A DNA stretch of 64,000 nucleotides from Gavia stellata. Taxonomy: Eukaryota; Chordata; Aves; Gaviiformes; Gaviidae. Position 1 is the stretch's first letter, and each line of letters opens with the position of its first letter. Shown here piece by piece: positions 1 to 9,412 of this stretch. The translations under genes and the position numbers were made by a program. The stretch lies in assembly GCF_030936135.1 (NCBI RefSeq), contig NC_082610.1, positions 21,896,428 through 21,960,427 on the forward strand. The letters are read 5' to 3'. The notes under the pieces are model-generated. The model was not told the origin of the DNA, did no database searches, and was given only the letters and a program-made list of their open reading frames with translations.

Positions 1-1336
1 GGCCGGGGGGTCATATGGAGCTGTGAGCAGCCCCGGCCCACGCAGCACCCTCTGCACAGCAGAAGGAGCCTGCCCTGCCGGGGCTTGCTCTTCCCAGCCA
101 CAGCTGCTCCCCAAAATGCTGCGGGCGGCTCCCCGGGCAGGCTGAGTGCTGACCCTGGCAGGCGGCAGAGCCCCTGCCCCAGCACACAGCCCCCTGGGGC
201 GTAGGGACCCTGCTTGGAAGGACTGTCCTGGGCAGCCCTGGGTGCACAGCCAGCTTCACGCCCCGCATCAGCCGTACCCGGGAGAAGGCAGCTCTCATGG
301 CCTGTCCCTCTGACGATGCAGTAGGGAAGCCGTGCTCAGCAGCACGTCTTCCGGCAACCTGGATAAACTGTGAGGCTTGTTCAGACAGATGCCTTGGATG
401 TACCGGATTTTGGAGAGCCCTCCGGGATATTCATGTGCACTGCCCTGCAGCCAGCATCTTACCATGTAAAGACCTGGGAAGATTTCTCCCACCCTGGGAG
501 CTCGGCTGTCCTGCCGCTAACCTCTCTCTGCGTCGCTCCACTCCCCTCGCTGCCTGCAGGCAGTGCCCTCAGCCCTGCTGCGCTTTGCAGGGCAGCTGCT
601 CCTGGGCAGAGCTGTCTCTCGCAAGCAATGCCCGCTTGCTATGAGCTGCCTCCGTCCCTGGAGCCCAGCCCAGCTCAGGAGCAGAGGCCCAGCCCAAGGC
701 GTCACTTGCTCTGCCCCTTCTGGGCTCCCTGGAGATGTCCCAGGGGCTCCAGGGCTGACAGCTCCTGAAAGGCAGCAGAGTCACCCTTGGGGAAGGGACT
801 TTTGAGCTGACTGCGCTAGTCACCGATTGTCCCTCTCTGAAGAGTGGAGAGAGACCGATTCCAAAAGCATGGTTTGTCCTTCCACAGCATGGCCGTCTAT
901 GGGAGCTGTAAACGTTCCCCTCTGGACACGGATATTCTTGAGCCGAAACAAAAAGAACATGCAGGCAGTGACAGGGAGCTGTTGGTTGGACCCTGTGCCA
1001 GGCAGGGATTCAGCTGAAGCAGTGCAGGCATCTCATCCCCAGCTGGAAGCCCTCGGGAGGAAGCAGCATTCAGCTCCCCCCATGCAGCCCACAGACCCCC
1101 ACTGTTAAGGGGTGTCAAGCCTGGCCACCACTTCCAGCCACTCCGGCCCAGCACCCCCTCGTGCCATGCCGCTGGAGCCCAGTACAGACCAGGAGCACCC
1201 AGTAGAGTTCTGCCTGGCTGCTGGAGCCCAGCCTGGTGCCTGGGGACCTGGAGCCTTTGCCCAGGCTGAGGGATGCAGCTGCCACTTTTCCGCGTGCAGC
1301 TGTTACTTGTAGCGAAGCTGAGCGTGCATCCCAGAG

Positions 1337-1562
1337 ATTCACACGCACAGACGCACAGACGCACGGACGTGGACACGCAGAGGACACTGACACGGCCAGT
1401 CACACAGACTGCCACAGATGAGGCGCTGCCGTCAACAGCACCCACACGCAGGACTCACATAAAACACAAACAGAGGCGGCCATGTCCCCTCCTCCTCGTG
1501 GGCTGCCAGAGGCAGGAGGCCGCTAGTGTAGGCACACCCACACACACACATGCCCACACGAC
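1337..1562. repeat. CA-rich microsatellite tracts in the spacer (unit 1 example)
   Basis: Two short tracts: ACGCACAGACGCACAGACGC-type words near 1340-1378 and CCCACACACACACATGCCC near 1534-1556. The same tracts recur in every unit at the same offset with small changes. They account for the misleading long frames on both strands of the spacer. Confidence 0.75.
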
Positions 1563-2218
1563 ACTCTCTACCTTCACAAGCGCACGCATGTGCATGGGTC
1601 CCCTGAGTACTGGCAGAGCCCCCCTTGGTCCCCCGGTACCCCTGCCCGGACCCCGGCCCTCTGACCCACCCCACGGGTCCCCTACTCGCTGCCTGGTCCC
1701 TCTAGGTGCTCCCTGCAAACATTCAGCACTCCCACATCTGTCCCGCAGGCACCCAACACTCGCCCGTCTCCCCAGGTGCCAGCGTGGGCCCTCTGCCTGC
1801 CTGATATCCCAGTCCGGACGCGAGGCCCCGCCTAGTCACCAGCTGCTCCAGCTTGAAGTTTGCTGGTGAAATCACACGCACACCCCCTGCACCCCGGGTT
1901 TGGGGAAGATGCAGACACTCACAGAGCCTCTTACTTGCCTCCCTTGTGCTGGTCCCCCCCTGAGGTGGTTTTCAGGACACACACCGTTCCCAGCCCCGTG
2001 CCTGCTGGCCGAGACCCCCACTCGCTCTAGTAGCTGCACCGGGACCCATACCAGTAGCTGGCACCACAAGCCAGGGCTGCCTACACCCCCTGCTTGGCTG
2101 CGGTAGCTGGCAGCCAGTCCACCCACGCCAGCTCCCCCTGTAACCGGCACATCGTCCTTCCAGTTCCCACACACATGGCTTGAGAGTGAGATGACACAGA
2201 GAGATCGTTCAGGAAAAA

Positions 2219-2224
2219 TTTAAT
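2219..2224 (-). terminator. Poly(A) signal ATTAAA, gene 1
   Basis: The minus strand reads ATTAAA 42 nt after the stop codon, inside CTTATTAAATTTTTCC. ATTAAA is the commonest variant of the AATAAA signal. The same hexamer sits at the same distance in every unit. Confidence 0.7.
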
Positions 2225-2266
2225 AAGAAGGTATAAGAAGACAGGACAGACAGCATCTGTGTCCTG

Positions 2267-4357
2267 CTACCAATCACTTGTCCCTGGAGAGTCTCCGCTG
2301 GCATCAGGTTGTCCCTCATCTGAAACTTCTTCAACAAGATTAGAGGGGACGAATCCTCTTGTGCCATCGGTCAGCTCTCCCACATACCAACCGTCTTCAT
2401 CCACGTCTCCAAAGACGTACACGTATTGTCCAGCAACTAGAGGAAGCTCTAGTTCAGGCCGCTCGTTGGGACCATCGAAAGGATCATAGCTGTATCGAGC
2501 TATGAACGCTCGAAGCTCTGCCGGTTGTTTTCTCATCGCCTCCAGCAGGAGGGACTCCTTGTCTGCTACCAGGTTAGCCTGGCACGGCCTGGAAACGCTA
2601 CGCTTGGATCTTGCTCTTTCCAGCCGTTCCAGTTCCTGAAATAGCTGCTGGCGTTGTTCCTTTAGCTTCTCATACCAATCATTCAGTTCAATCAGCTGGG
2701 CTCGAAACAGTGGCAGGGTTTCTTGGAGTTCCCTCTGCAAGCACGCGCCTTCCTCTTCTTTCCTCTGGAGCGCTAGCTTGGCCTCCTCATGTTCCTTCTC
2801 CAGCTGTTGACTTCTTTCTGCCATTTCTCTCATGGCTTTCAGTTCACGCTCTGCCTCTTCCAGTTGGCTTTGAAGACAGACGTTTCTTTGGATGGCAGAA
2901 TCTCGCTCGCCTGCCACTCGTGCTAGTAGTCCTTTCAGGTCAAGGTTTTCCGCTTGAACCTCTTCTGTCAAAGCCATCTGCCCATGGAGGCGAGCATTTT
3001 CTTGAGCCAGGCGGGTGTTTCCATTTGTCATCTCCGTGAGCTGCACCTGTAACTGCTCACGAGTTCGGCTGTGGGTGCTCACATCATAGGAGCCCTCTTC
3101 GTCTGCAGCCACTTGGGCCTGAAGCTCCACAGCTGCCTTCCGTGAGGAGTCGTCCTGCTTGTCCTGAGCCAGCAAAGCTCCATCAGCCTCTCCTGTTTCT
3201 CCATCGCTCTGCTGAGGAAACGATGCCACACGCAGTTCCTCAGTAGAGCGTTGGATGGGCAGTGGCACTCGAGTATTGATCAGGCGATTGCTGGCCACCT
3301 GCAGTTGCCTGGATCTTTCTTCCAGCCGCGAGGCGAGGCCAGCTAGTTGAGCACTTTTCTGCCGCAGCCAATCTGCCTCCTTGCGGGCTTCTGGAGAGCC
3401 TTTCTTTTTCAGGAGGCGGCTCTCCATCTCAAGGGCCCTCTCTTGCCTCTCCAGGTCTTCCAGAAGATGCTGCAGGTGGGTGTTCTGCTCCAGGAGCTGG
3501 CTGCACGTGCTGCCAAGCAGCACCAAGTCTTCCGCCTCTGGCACCTGGAGCTGAGCATCTGCCACTGCCTTGCATGTTGTTTGCTGCCCAGCACTGTGGC
3601 TTTCGGGCAGTCTTTCCTGTAGTGCCGCCAGGGCCCGGGGCCCGTTTCTGCCAGAAGAGCAGGAGCTCTGCATCTCCTGATGGCCCTGGTGTGCAGGAGG
3701 GCCTTCGGGCTGGGCCGTGCTGGGGGAGGCGGGCAGCTCGCCCTCCAACTGCTGCAGGATGTATTTGGTGAAGAGTGTCTTCTCCAGCTGCAGCTGGTTC
3801 TGGAGGTGGCGGATGCGGGCGGGCTGGTAGCCATCTCTCTCCCAGCAGAGCTTGCTGAGGACATCCTGGAGCTTGCTCCGGGCCTCCCTGCCGCTGCTGC
3901 TGGGCCTCACCATCTCCTCGGCCAGCTGCTGCTGCAGGGCCCGCGTCTGGCCAAGGGCGGTGGTGCACTCGTGCCGCAGCAGCTCCTGTTCCTCGCGGAG
4001 CTCAGCCTCCTTCCAGCGCAGCAGCTGGCGGGTCTCCACCACCCGCTGCCGCTGGTTCAACTCCAGAAGCCGCTGCACCTCCTGAGCCTGTCGCTGCTCC
4101 CACTCGGACTGGAGCCGCTCTGCCAGGAGCTGCTGCTCCCTGCCCAAAGCCGCCTTCAGCTCCCGCGTTTCGGTAGCGAAGCAGCGGCGCAGCTCCTGGG
4201 TGCGGTGCCGCTCTTCCTCCAGCTCAGCCCGTAGCGCTTCCAGCTCCCGCCTCTGCTCCTCCTTCTGCGCAAGGCTGCTGGGGGCCTGCACCGGGCCCCG
4301 GCGGGGCGAGGGGCGGCTGCGCGCCACGAGCCCCCTGCCCGCAACATCCCGCGTCAT
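2267..4357 (-). CDS. RIMBP3/TSPOAP1-like coiled-coil and SH3 protein, copy 1
   Basis: Open frame of 696 codons with no intron visible. The start is the ATG at 4357 (MTRDVAG); the frame is open 5 codons further to a TTG, but no in-frame ATG lies between it and an upstream stop. Seen: coiled-coil stretches at about 31-150 plus 158-205, 285-355 and 430-585, then an SH3 domain at 616-681 with the ALYDY-like ARYSYDPF (620-627), the acidic DVDEDGWY (651-658) and VPSNLVEEV. Residues 35-200 and the SH3 closely resemble the N-terminal part of RIM-binding proteins, including QLLRWKEAE. Known: RIMBPs are scaffolds of about 1600-1900 residues with FN3 repeats and three SH3s that bind proline-rich partners; mammalian RIMBP3 is a single-exon testis protein. 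This product ends 15 residues after its only SH3. Private residues here: Q143, K193, H297. The start context is GCA-ATG, weaker than in copies 3-10. The exact partner and tissue are unknown. Confidence 0.85.
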   Translation of the reverse strand: MTRDVAGRGLVARSRPSPRRGPVQAPSSLAQKEEQRRELEALRAELEEERHRTQELRRCFATETRELKAALGREQQLLAERLQSEWEQRQAQEVQRLLELNQRQRVVETRQLLRWKEAELREEQELLRHECTTALGQTRALQQQLAEEMVRPSSSGREARSKLQDVLSKLCWERDGYQPARIRHLQNQLQLEKTLFTKYILQQLEGELPASPSTAQPEGPPAHQGHQEMQSSCSSGRNGPRALAALQERLPESHSAGQQTTCKAVADAQLQVPEAEDLVLLGSTCSQLLEQNTHLQHLLEDLERQERALEMESRLLKKKGSPEARKEADWLRQKSAQLAGLASRLEERSRQLQVASNRLINTRVPLPIQRSTEELRVASFPQQSDGETGEADGALLAQDKQDDSSRKAAVELQAQVAADEEGSYDVSTHSRTREQLQVQLTEMTNGNTRLAQENARLHGQMALTEEVQAENLDLKGLLARVAGERDSAIQRNVCLQSQLEEAERELKAMREMAERSQQLEKEHEEAKLALQRKEEEGACLQRELQETLPLFRAQLIELNDWYEKLKEQRQQLFQELERLERARSKRSVSRPCQANLVADKESLLLEAMRKQPAELRAFIARYSYDPFDGPNERPELELPLVAGQYVYVFGDVDEDGWYVGELTDGTRGFVPSNLVEEVSDEGQPDASGDSPGTSDW

Positions 4358-4474
4358 TGCGACGGCCACCAAACGCTGCTGCCCAAGGTCAGCAAGTGTT
4401 GCGTTCCTGGGGCTGCGAAGCCAAGACAGCGTCTGCCACGGCCGGGGCGGGTGAGCGTGGCCTTATGTGCATGT

Positions 4475-4584
4475 CCTGGCCCCGAGCTCACAGTGGAGGG
4501 GAGGGGCAGCATGGCCTTATATGGTAGGACCTGGCCCCGAGCTCACAGTGGAGGGGAGGGGCAGCATGGCCTTATATGGTAGGA
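4475..4584 (-). promoter_or_regulatory. 55-bp promoter VNTR, 2 copies, with CArG boxes (gene 1)
   Basis: Two 55-bp repeats start about 117 bp upstream of the ATG. Both carry CCTTATATGG (4515-4524 and 4570-4579), which fits the SRF consensus CC(A/T)6GG and reads CCATATAAGG on the gene strand, so it could also serve as a TATA-like element. Each copy also has GGGGAGGGGC, a Sp1/KLF-like word. A GC box GGGGCGGG lies between VNTR and gene at 4444-4451. Promoter function is inferred from position and motifs. Confidence 0.65.
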
Positions 4585-7046
4585 CCTGGCCCCTCTGCGC
4601 ACAAAGGAGGGCGGGCGGCATTTTCCCCCAGAACAACGAGAAGACAAAGATGGGTTCCAAGCCATGCGCAAGAGAACCAAGTGACCTCTTCTGTACAAGT
4701 GGGTTTGCTGCTAGAAGAAACCAGACCAAGCTGGCTGAAAGCGGCAAAGTTGCAACAAAACTGTGCAAACAGCTATTAAATATTTCACCCCCACCTTGAC
4801 ATTCCTCTTCAAGACTGCCCTCAGAAATGGCCAGGGGGTCATATGGAGCTGTGAGCAGCCCCGGCCCACGCAGCACCCTCTGCACAGCAGAAGGAGCCTG
4901 CCCTGCCGGTGCTTGCTCTTCCCAGCCACAGCTGCTCCCCAAAATGCTGCGGGCGGCTCCCCAGGCAGGCTGAGTGCTGACCCTGGCAGGCGGCAGAGCC
5001 CCTGCCCCAGCACACAGCCCCCTGGGGCGTAGGGACCCTGCTTGGAAGGACTGTCCTGGGCAGCCCTGGGTGCACAGCCAGCTTCACGCCCCGCATCAGC
5101 CGTACCCGGGAGAAGGCAGCTCTCATGGCCTGTCCCTCTGACGATGCAGTAGGGAAGCCGTGCTCAGCAGCACGTCTTCCGGCAACCTGGATAAACTGTG
5201 AGGCTTGTTCAGACAGATGCCTTGGATGTACTGGATTTTGGAGAGCCCTCCGGGATATTCATGTGCACTGCCCTGCAGCCAGCATCTTACCATGTAAAGA
5301 CCTGTGAAGATTTCTCCCACCCTGGGAGCTCGGCTGTCCTGCCGCTAACCTCTCTCTGCGTCGCTCCGCTCCCCTCGCTGCCTGCAGGCAGTGCCCTCAG
5401 CCCTGCTGCGCTTTGCAGGGCAGCTGCTCCTGGGCAGAGCTGTCTCTCGCAAGCAATGCCCGCTTGCTATGAGCTCCCTCCGTCCCTGGAGCCCAGCCCA
5501 GCTCAGGAGCAGAGGCCCAGCCCAAGGCGTCACTTGCTCTGCCCCTTCTGGGCTCCCTGGAGATGTCCCAGGGGCTCCAGGGCTGACAGCTCCTGAAAGG
5601 CAGCAGAGTCACCCTTGGGGAAGGGACTTTTGAGCTGACTGCGCTAGTCACCGATTGTCCCTCTCTGAAGAGTGGAGAGAGACCGATTCCAAAAGCATGG
5701 TTTGTCCTTCCACAGCATGGCCGTCTATGGGAGCTGTAAACGTTCCCCTCTGGACACGGATATTCTTGAGCCGAAACAAAAAGAACATGCAGGCAGTGAC
5801 AGGGAGCTGTTGGTTGGCCCTTGTGCCAGGCAGGGATTCAGCTGAAGCAGTGCAGGCATCTCATCCCCAGCTGGAAGCCCTCGGGAGGAAGCAGCATTCA
5901 GCTCCCCCCATGCAGCCCACAGACCCCCACTGTTAAGGGGTGTCAAGCCTGGCCACCACTTCCAGCCACTCCGGCCCAGCACCCCCTCGTGCCATGCCGC
6001 TGGAGCCCAGTACAGACCAGGAGCACCCAGTAGAGTTCTGCCTGGCTGCTGGAGCCCAGCCTGGTGCCTGGGGACCTGGAGCCTTTGCCCAGGCTGAGGG
6101 ATGCAGCTGCCACTTTTCCGCGTGCAGCTGTTACTTGTAGCGAAGCTGAGCGTGCATCCCAGAGATTCACACGCACGGACGCACAGACGCACGGACGTGG
6201 ACACGCAGAGGACACTGACACAGCCAGTCACACAGACTGCCACAGATGAGGCGCTGCCGTCAACAGCACCCACACGCAGGACTCACATAAAACACAAACA
6301 GAGGCGGCCATGTCCCCTCCTCCTCGTGGGCTGCCAGAGGCAGGAGGCCGCTAGTGTAGGCACACCCACACACACACATGCCCACACGACACTCTCTACC
6401 TTCACAAGCGCACGCATGTGCATGGGTCCCCTGAGTACTGGCAGAGCCCCCCTTGGTCCCCCGGTACCCCTGCCCGGACCCCGGCCCTCTGACCCACCCC
6501 ACGGGTCCCCTACTCGCTGCCTGGTCCCTCTAGGTGCTCCCTGCAAACATTCAGCACTCCCACATCTGTCCCGCAGGCACCCAACACTCGCCCGTCTCCC
6601 CAGGTGCCAGCGTGGGCCCTCTGCCTGCCTGATATCCCAGTCCGGACGCGAGGCCCCGCCTAGTCACCAGCTGCTCCAGCTTGAAGTTTGCTGGTGAAGG
6701 CACGCGCACACCCCCTGCACCCCGGGTTTGGGGAAGATGCAGACACTCACAGAGCCTCTTACTTGCCTCCCTTGTGCTGGTCCCCCCCTGAGGTGGTTTT
6801 CAGGACACACACCGTTCCCACCCCCGTGCCTGCTGGCCGAGACCCCCACTCGCTCCAGTAGCTGCACCGGGACCCATACCAGTAGCTGGCACCACAAGCC
6901 AGGGGTGCCTACACCCCCTGCTTGGCTGCGGTAGCTGGCAGCCAGTCCACCCACGCCAGCTCCCCCTGTAACCGGCACATCGTCCTTCCAGTTCCCACAC
7001 ACATGGCTTGAGAGTGAGATTACACAGAGAGATCATTCAGGAAAAA

Positions 7047-7052
7047 TTTAAT
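7047..7052 (-). terminator. Poly(A) signal ATTAAA, gene 2
   Basis: ATTAAA on the minus strand, 42 nt past the stop of gene 2. Confidence 0.7.
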
Positions 7053-7094
7053 AAGAAGGTATAAGAAGACAGGACAGACAGCATCTGTGTCCTG

Positions 7095-9185
7095 CTACCA
7101 ATCACTTGTCCCTGGAGAGTCTCCGCTGGCATCAGGTTGTCCCTCATCTGAAACTTCTTCAACAAGATTAGAGGGGACGAATCCTCTTGTGCCATCGGTC
7201 AGCTCTCCCACATACCAACCGTCTTCATCCACGTCTCCAAAGACGTACACGTATTGTCCAGCAACTAGAGGAAGCTCTAGTTCAGGCCGCTCGTTGGGAC
7301 CATCGAAAGGATCATAGCTGTATCGAGCTATGAACGCTCGAAGCTCTGCCGGTTGTTTTCTCATCGCCTCCAGCAGGAGGGACTCCTTGTCTGCTACCAG
7401 GTTAGCCTGGCACGGCCTGGAAACGCTACGCTTGGATCTTGCTCTTTCCAGCCGTTCCAGTTCCTGAAATAGCTGCTGGCGTTGTTCCTTTAGCTTCTCA
7501 TACCAATCATTCAGTTCAATCAGCTGGGCTCGAAACAGTGGCAGGGTTTCTTGGAGTTCCCTCTGCAAGCACGCGCCTTCCTCTTCTTTCCTCTGGAGCG
7601 CTAGCTTGGCCTCCTCATGTTCCTTCTCCAGCTGTTGACTTCTTTCTGCCATTTCTCTCATGGCTTTCAGTTCACGCTCTGCCTCTTCCAGTTGGCTTGG
7701 AAGACAGACGTTTCTTTGGATGGCAGAATCTCGCTCGCCTGCCACTCGTGCTAGTAGTCCTTTCAGGTCAAGGTTTTCCGCTTGAACCTCTTCTGTCAAA
7801 GCCATCTGCCCATGGAGGCGAGCATTTTCTTGAGCCAGGCGGGTGTTTCCATTTGTCATCTCCGTGAGCTGCACCTGTAACTGCTCACGAGTTCGGCTGT
7901 GGGTGCTCACATCATAGGAGCCCTCTTCGTCTGCAGCCACTTGGGCCTGAAGCTCCACAGCTGCCTTCCATGAGGAGTCGTCCTGCTTGTCCTGAGCCAG
8001 CAAAGCTCCATCAGCCTCTCCTGTTTCTCCATCGCTCTGCTGAGGAAACGATGCCACACGCAGTTCCTCAGTAGAGCGTTGGATGGGCAGTGGCACTCGA
8101 GTATTGATCAGGCGATTGCTGGCCACCTGCAGTTGCCTGGATCTTTCTTCCAGCCGCGAGGCGAGGCCAGCTAGTTGAGCACTTTTCTGCCGCAGCCAAT
8201 CTGCCTCCTTGCGGGCTTCCGGAGAGCCTTTCTTTTTCAGGAGGCGGCTCTCCATCTCAAGGGCCCTCTCTTGCCTCTCCAGGTCTTCCAGAAGACGCTG
8301 CAGGTGGGTGTTCTGCTCCAGGAGCTGGCTGCACATGCTGCCAAGCAGCACCAAGTCTTCCGCCTCTGGCACCTGGAGCTGAGCATCTGCCACTGCCTTG
8401 CATGTTGTTTGCTGCCCAGCACTGTGGCTTTCGGGCAGTCTTTCCTGTAGTGCCGCCAGGGCCCGGGGCCCGTTTCTGCCAGAAGAGCAGGAGCTCTGCA
8501 TCTCCTGATGGCCCTGGTGCGCAGGAGGGCCTTCGGGCTGGGCCGTGCTGGGGGAGGCGGGCAGCTCGCCCTCCAACTGCTGCAGGATGTATTTGGTGAA
8601 GAGTGTCCTCTCCAGCTGCAGCTGGTTCTGGAGGTGGCGGATGCGGGCGGGCTGGTAGCCATCTCTCTCCCAGCAGAGCTTGCTGAGGACATCCTGGAGC
8701 TTGCTCCGGGCCTCCCTGCCGCTGCTGCTGGGCCTCACCATCTCCTCGGCCAGCTGCCGCTGCAGGGCCCGCGTCTGGCCAAGGGCGGTGGTGCACTCGT
8801 GCCGCAGCAGCTCCTGTTCCTCGCGGAGCTCAGCCTCCTTCCAGCGCAGCAGCTGGCGGGTCTCCACCACCCGCTGCCGCTGGTTCAACTCCAGAAGCCG
8901 CTGCACCTCCTGAGCCTGTCGCTGCTCCCACTCGGACTGGAGCCGCTCTGCCAGGAGCTGCTGCTCCCTGCCCAAAGCCGCCTTCAGCTCCCGCGTTTCG
9001 GTAGCGAAGCAGCGGCGCAGCTCCTGGGTGCGGTGCCGCTCTTCCTCCAGCTCAGCCCGTAGCGCTTCCAGCTCCCGCCTCTGCTCCTCCTTCTGCGCAA
9101 GGCTGCTGGGGGCCTGCACCGGGCCCCGGCGGGGCGAGGGGCGGCTGCGCGCCACGAGCCCCCTGCCCGCAACATCCCGCGTCAT
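7095..9185 (-). CDS. RIMBP3/TSPOAP1-like coiled-coil and SH3 protein, copy 2
   Basis: Full-length 696-codon frame from the ATG at 9185, again with the GCA-ATG start context. It carries three changes seen in no other copy: T284M, R406W and Q496P. The proline falls inside the third coiled coil (430-585) and should kink or break that helix, so this copy may be functionally weaker even though it has no stop or frameshift. The SH3 is unchanged. Like copies 1, 3 and 4 it has R376 and W561, the left-hand haplotype of the array. Confidence 0.83.
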   Translation of the reverse strand: MTRDVAGRGLVARSRPSPRRGPVQAPSSLAQKEEQRRELEALRAELEEERHRTQELRRCFATETRELKAALGREQQLLAERLQSEWEQRQAQEVQRLLELNQRQRVVETRQLLRWKEAELREEQELLRHECTTALGQTRALQRQLAEEMVRPSSSGREARSKLQDVLSKLCWERDGYQPARIRHLQNQLQLERTLFTKYILQQLEGELPASPSTAQPEGPPAHQGHQEMQSSCSSGRNGPRALAALQERLPESHSAGQQTTCKAVADAQLQVPEAEDLVLLGSMCSQLLEQNTHLQRLLEDLERQERALEMESRLLKKKGSPEARKEADWLRQKSAQLAGLASRLEERSRQLQVASNRLINTRVPLPIQRSTEELRVASFPQQSDGETGEADGALLAQDKQDDSSWKAAVELQAQVAADEEGSYDVSTHSRTREQLQVQLTEMTNGNTRLAQENARLHGQMALTEEVQAENLDLKGLLARVAGERDSAIQRNVCLPSQLEEAERELKAMREMAERSQQLEKEHEEAKLALQRKEEEGACLQRELQETLPLFRAQLIELNDWYEKLKEQRQQLFQELERLERARSKRSVSRPCQANLVADKESLLLEAMRKQPAELRAFIARYSYDPFDGPNERPELELPLVAGQYVYVFGDVDEDGWYVGELTDGTRGFVPSNLVEEVSDEGQPDASGDSPGTSDW

Positions 9186-9302
9186 TGCGACGGCCACCAA
9201 ACGCTGCTGCCCAAGGTCAGCAAGTGTTGCGTTCCTGGGGCTGCGAAGCCAAGACAGCGTCTGCCACGGCCGGGGCGGGTGAGCGTGGCCTTATGTGCAT
9301 GT

Positions 9303-9412
9303 CCTGGCCCCGAGCTCACAGTGGAGGGGAGGGGCAGCATGGCCTTATATGGTAGGACCTGGCCCCGAGCTCACAGTGGAGGGGAGGGGCAGCATGGCCT
9401 TATATGGTAGGA
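9303..9412 (-). promoter_or_regulatory. 55-bp promoter VNTR, 2 copies (gene 2)
   Basis: Two repeats, both with an intact CCTTATATGG CArG box; GC box GGGGCGGG at 9272-9279. The arrangement relative to the ATG is the same as for gene 1. Confidence 0.65.

Larger units (their letters stand above)
1..4828 (-). repeat. Array unit 1
   Basis: The window opens inside the array; this span is taken as unit 1 by matching its first bases to the same point in the next unit. The spacer 1-2218 is GC-rich. It has a CA-rich tract near 1337-1378 (repeated ACGCACAG-like words) and a short CACACA run near 1537-1562. Overlapping open frames occur on both strands but have low-complexity, non-protein-like composition, so I see no gene there. 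It ends with the GAAATCACACGCAC spacer variant shared with units 9-11 (unit 7 has a close form) rather than the GAAGGCACGCGC form of units 2-6 and 8. The VNTR has two copies. Confidence 0.9.

Noticed and set aside
897-1445. Minus-strand frame of 182 codons in the spacer, repeated in almost every unit
   Set aside because: It spans the CA-rich tract, has biased Cys/Val/Ser composition, overlaps an opposite frame, and has no recognisable domain. Its repetition follows from the tandem array, not from coding constraint.
1273-1869. Plus-strand frame of 198 codons in the spacer, repeated in every unit except 11
   Set aside because: It is the antisense counterpart of the frame above, rich in Thr/His/Pro from microsatellite sequence, and it lacks any protein-like pattern.
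3680-4234. 184-codon plus-strand frame inside gene 1 (and its equivalents in the other copies)
   Set aside because: It is a shadow of the coiled-coil coding strand: Leu-rich because CAG/GAG/CTG codons read as Leu in antisense.
4355-4372. Start of the gene at the TTG five codons upstream of the ATG
   Set aside because: TTG is not a normal vertebrate start, and an ATG follows at once, in a strong context in copies 3-10.
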